DNA of 64,000 nt from the NCBI RefSeq assembly GCF_036689865.1, contig NZ_JBAHUQ010000017.1:1-64000 (forward strand). Reading direction: 5' to 3'. The position numbers and the translations under genes were made by a program. Shown piece after piece: positions 63,928 through 64,000 of this stretch. Position 1 is the stretch's first letter; the number at the start of each line of letters is the position of its first letter. A model generated the notes under the pieces. That model did no database searches, was not told the DNA's origin, and saw only the letters and a list, made by a program, of their open reading frames with translations. The stretch comes from Magnetococcus sp. PR-3. GTDB taxonomy: Bacteria > Pseudomonadota > Magnetococcia > Magnetococcales > Magnetococcaceae.

Positions 63928-64000
63928 TCAGATGCGATCAATACGGTGTGAAAAGGCAAAGCCGATGGCATAAACGGTACGGATTGGCGCCTCTTCACCG
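63928..64000 (-). CDS. Probable OmpR-type response regulator, C-terminal end
   Basis: The 23 codons before a TGA read EEAPIRTVYAIGFAFS and a short tail, which fits the last strand and wing of a winged-helix output domain (IRTVxGxGYxF). The rest lies beyond the window. The short length limits certainty. Confidence 0.5.
   Translation of the reverse strand, partial: GEEAPIRTVYAIGFAFSHRIDRI

Overview
The window looks like chromosomal DNA of a diazotrophic proteobacterium. It holds a nearly complete molybdenum nitrogenase (nif) island at about 0.5-28.8 kb, followed from about 29.6 kb by a large surface-polysaccharide/glycan biosynthesis region. The nif proteins are of the proteobacterial type: NifH has the ADP-ribosylatable Arg101, and DraT/DraG, FdxN, NifQ and an FeSII 'Shethna' ferredoxin are present. 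A magnetotactic Magnetococcus-like lineage would fit, but that is a guess from memory and not something the sequence proves.

Nif island. An IS3-type transposase fragment (1-182) and a ~200 bp repeat (300-508) mark the left edge. An inverted copy of the repeat (28840-29045) and a decayed IS3 orfA mark the right edge. Two minus-strand transcription units carry the structural and cofactor genes: nifH-nifD-nifK-nifT-nifY, then nifE-nifN-nifX-DUF269-fdxB-nifV-nifZ-fesII-hypothetical-DUF683-like-hypothetical, ending at a hairpin at 573-600. Divergent from nifH lies draT, then nifA, then a plus-strand operon nifB-fdxN-arsC-like-nifQ-draG-pncA-pncB. After these come an unknown gene with its own NifA site and sigma-54 promoter, a nif-type iscA, and a polytopic membrane protein. 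NifA upstream activator sites (TGT-N10-ACA) are visible before nifH, nifE, nifB and the unknown gene. Consensus-like -24/-12 boxes are visible before nifH, nifB and the unknown gene. The right end (25.7-28.2 kb) contains a decayed CitE-type aldolase and a decayed DUF364-type gene, then two small genes, the second of which resembles the last gene of the left operon.

How the nif genes work together. NifHDK is the enzyme. NifB/E/N/X/V/Q/Y build and deliver FeMo-co. FdxN and FdxB are candidate electron carriers, and FeSII probably gives conformational oxygen protection. DraT and DraG switch NifH off and on by ADP-ribosylation. The nicotinamidase and nicotinate phosphoribosyltransferase genes sit directly behind draG, suggesting that nicotinamide released by DraT is recycled to NAD by co-expressed enzymes.

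Polysaccharide region. Most genes are on the minus strand. One long apparent operon (43889 to 32631) encodes an SDR epimerase, a sugar-1-phosphate nucleotidyltransferase, a GHMP sugar kinase, a Nudix hydrolase, a ColD-like PLP dehydratase with His in place of the catalytic Lys, two radical-SAM proteins flanking a split transketolase, and a GT2 glycosyltransferase. Further genes encode GT-C type membrane proteins, an FAD-dependent sugar-mutase-like oxidoreductase, asparagine synthetase, a sugar aminotransferase, an epimerase, a fused Gfo/Idh oxidoreductase-acetyltransferase (diacetamido-uronate type chemistry), a flippase, a SPASM radical-SAM protein and two GT4 glycosyltransferases. The window ends in the 3' end of a probable OmpR-type response regulator.
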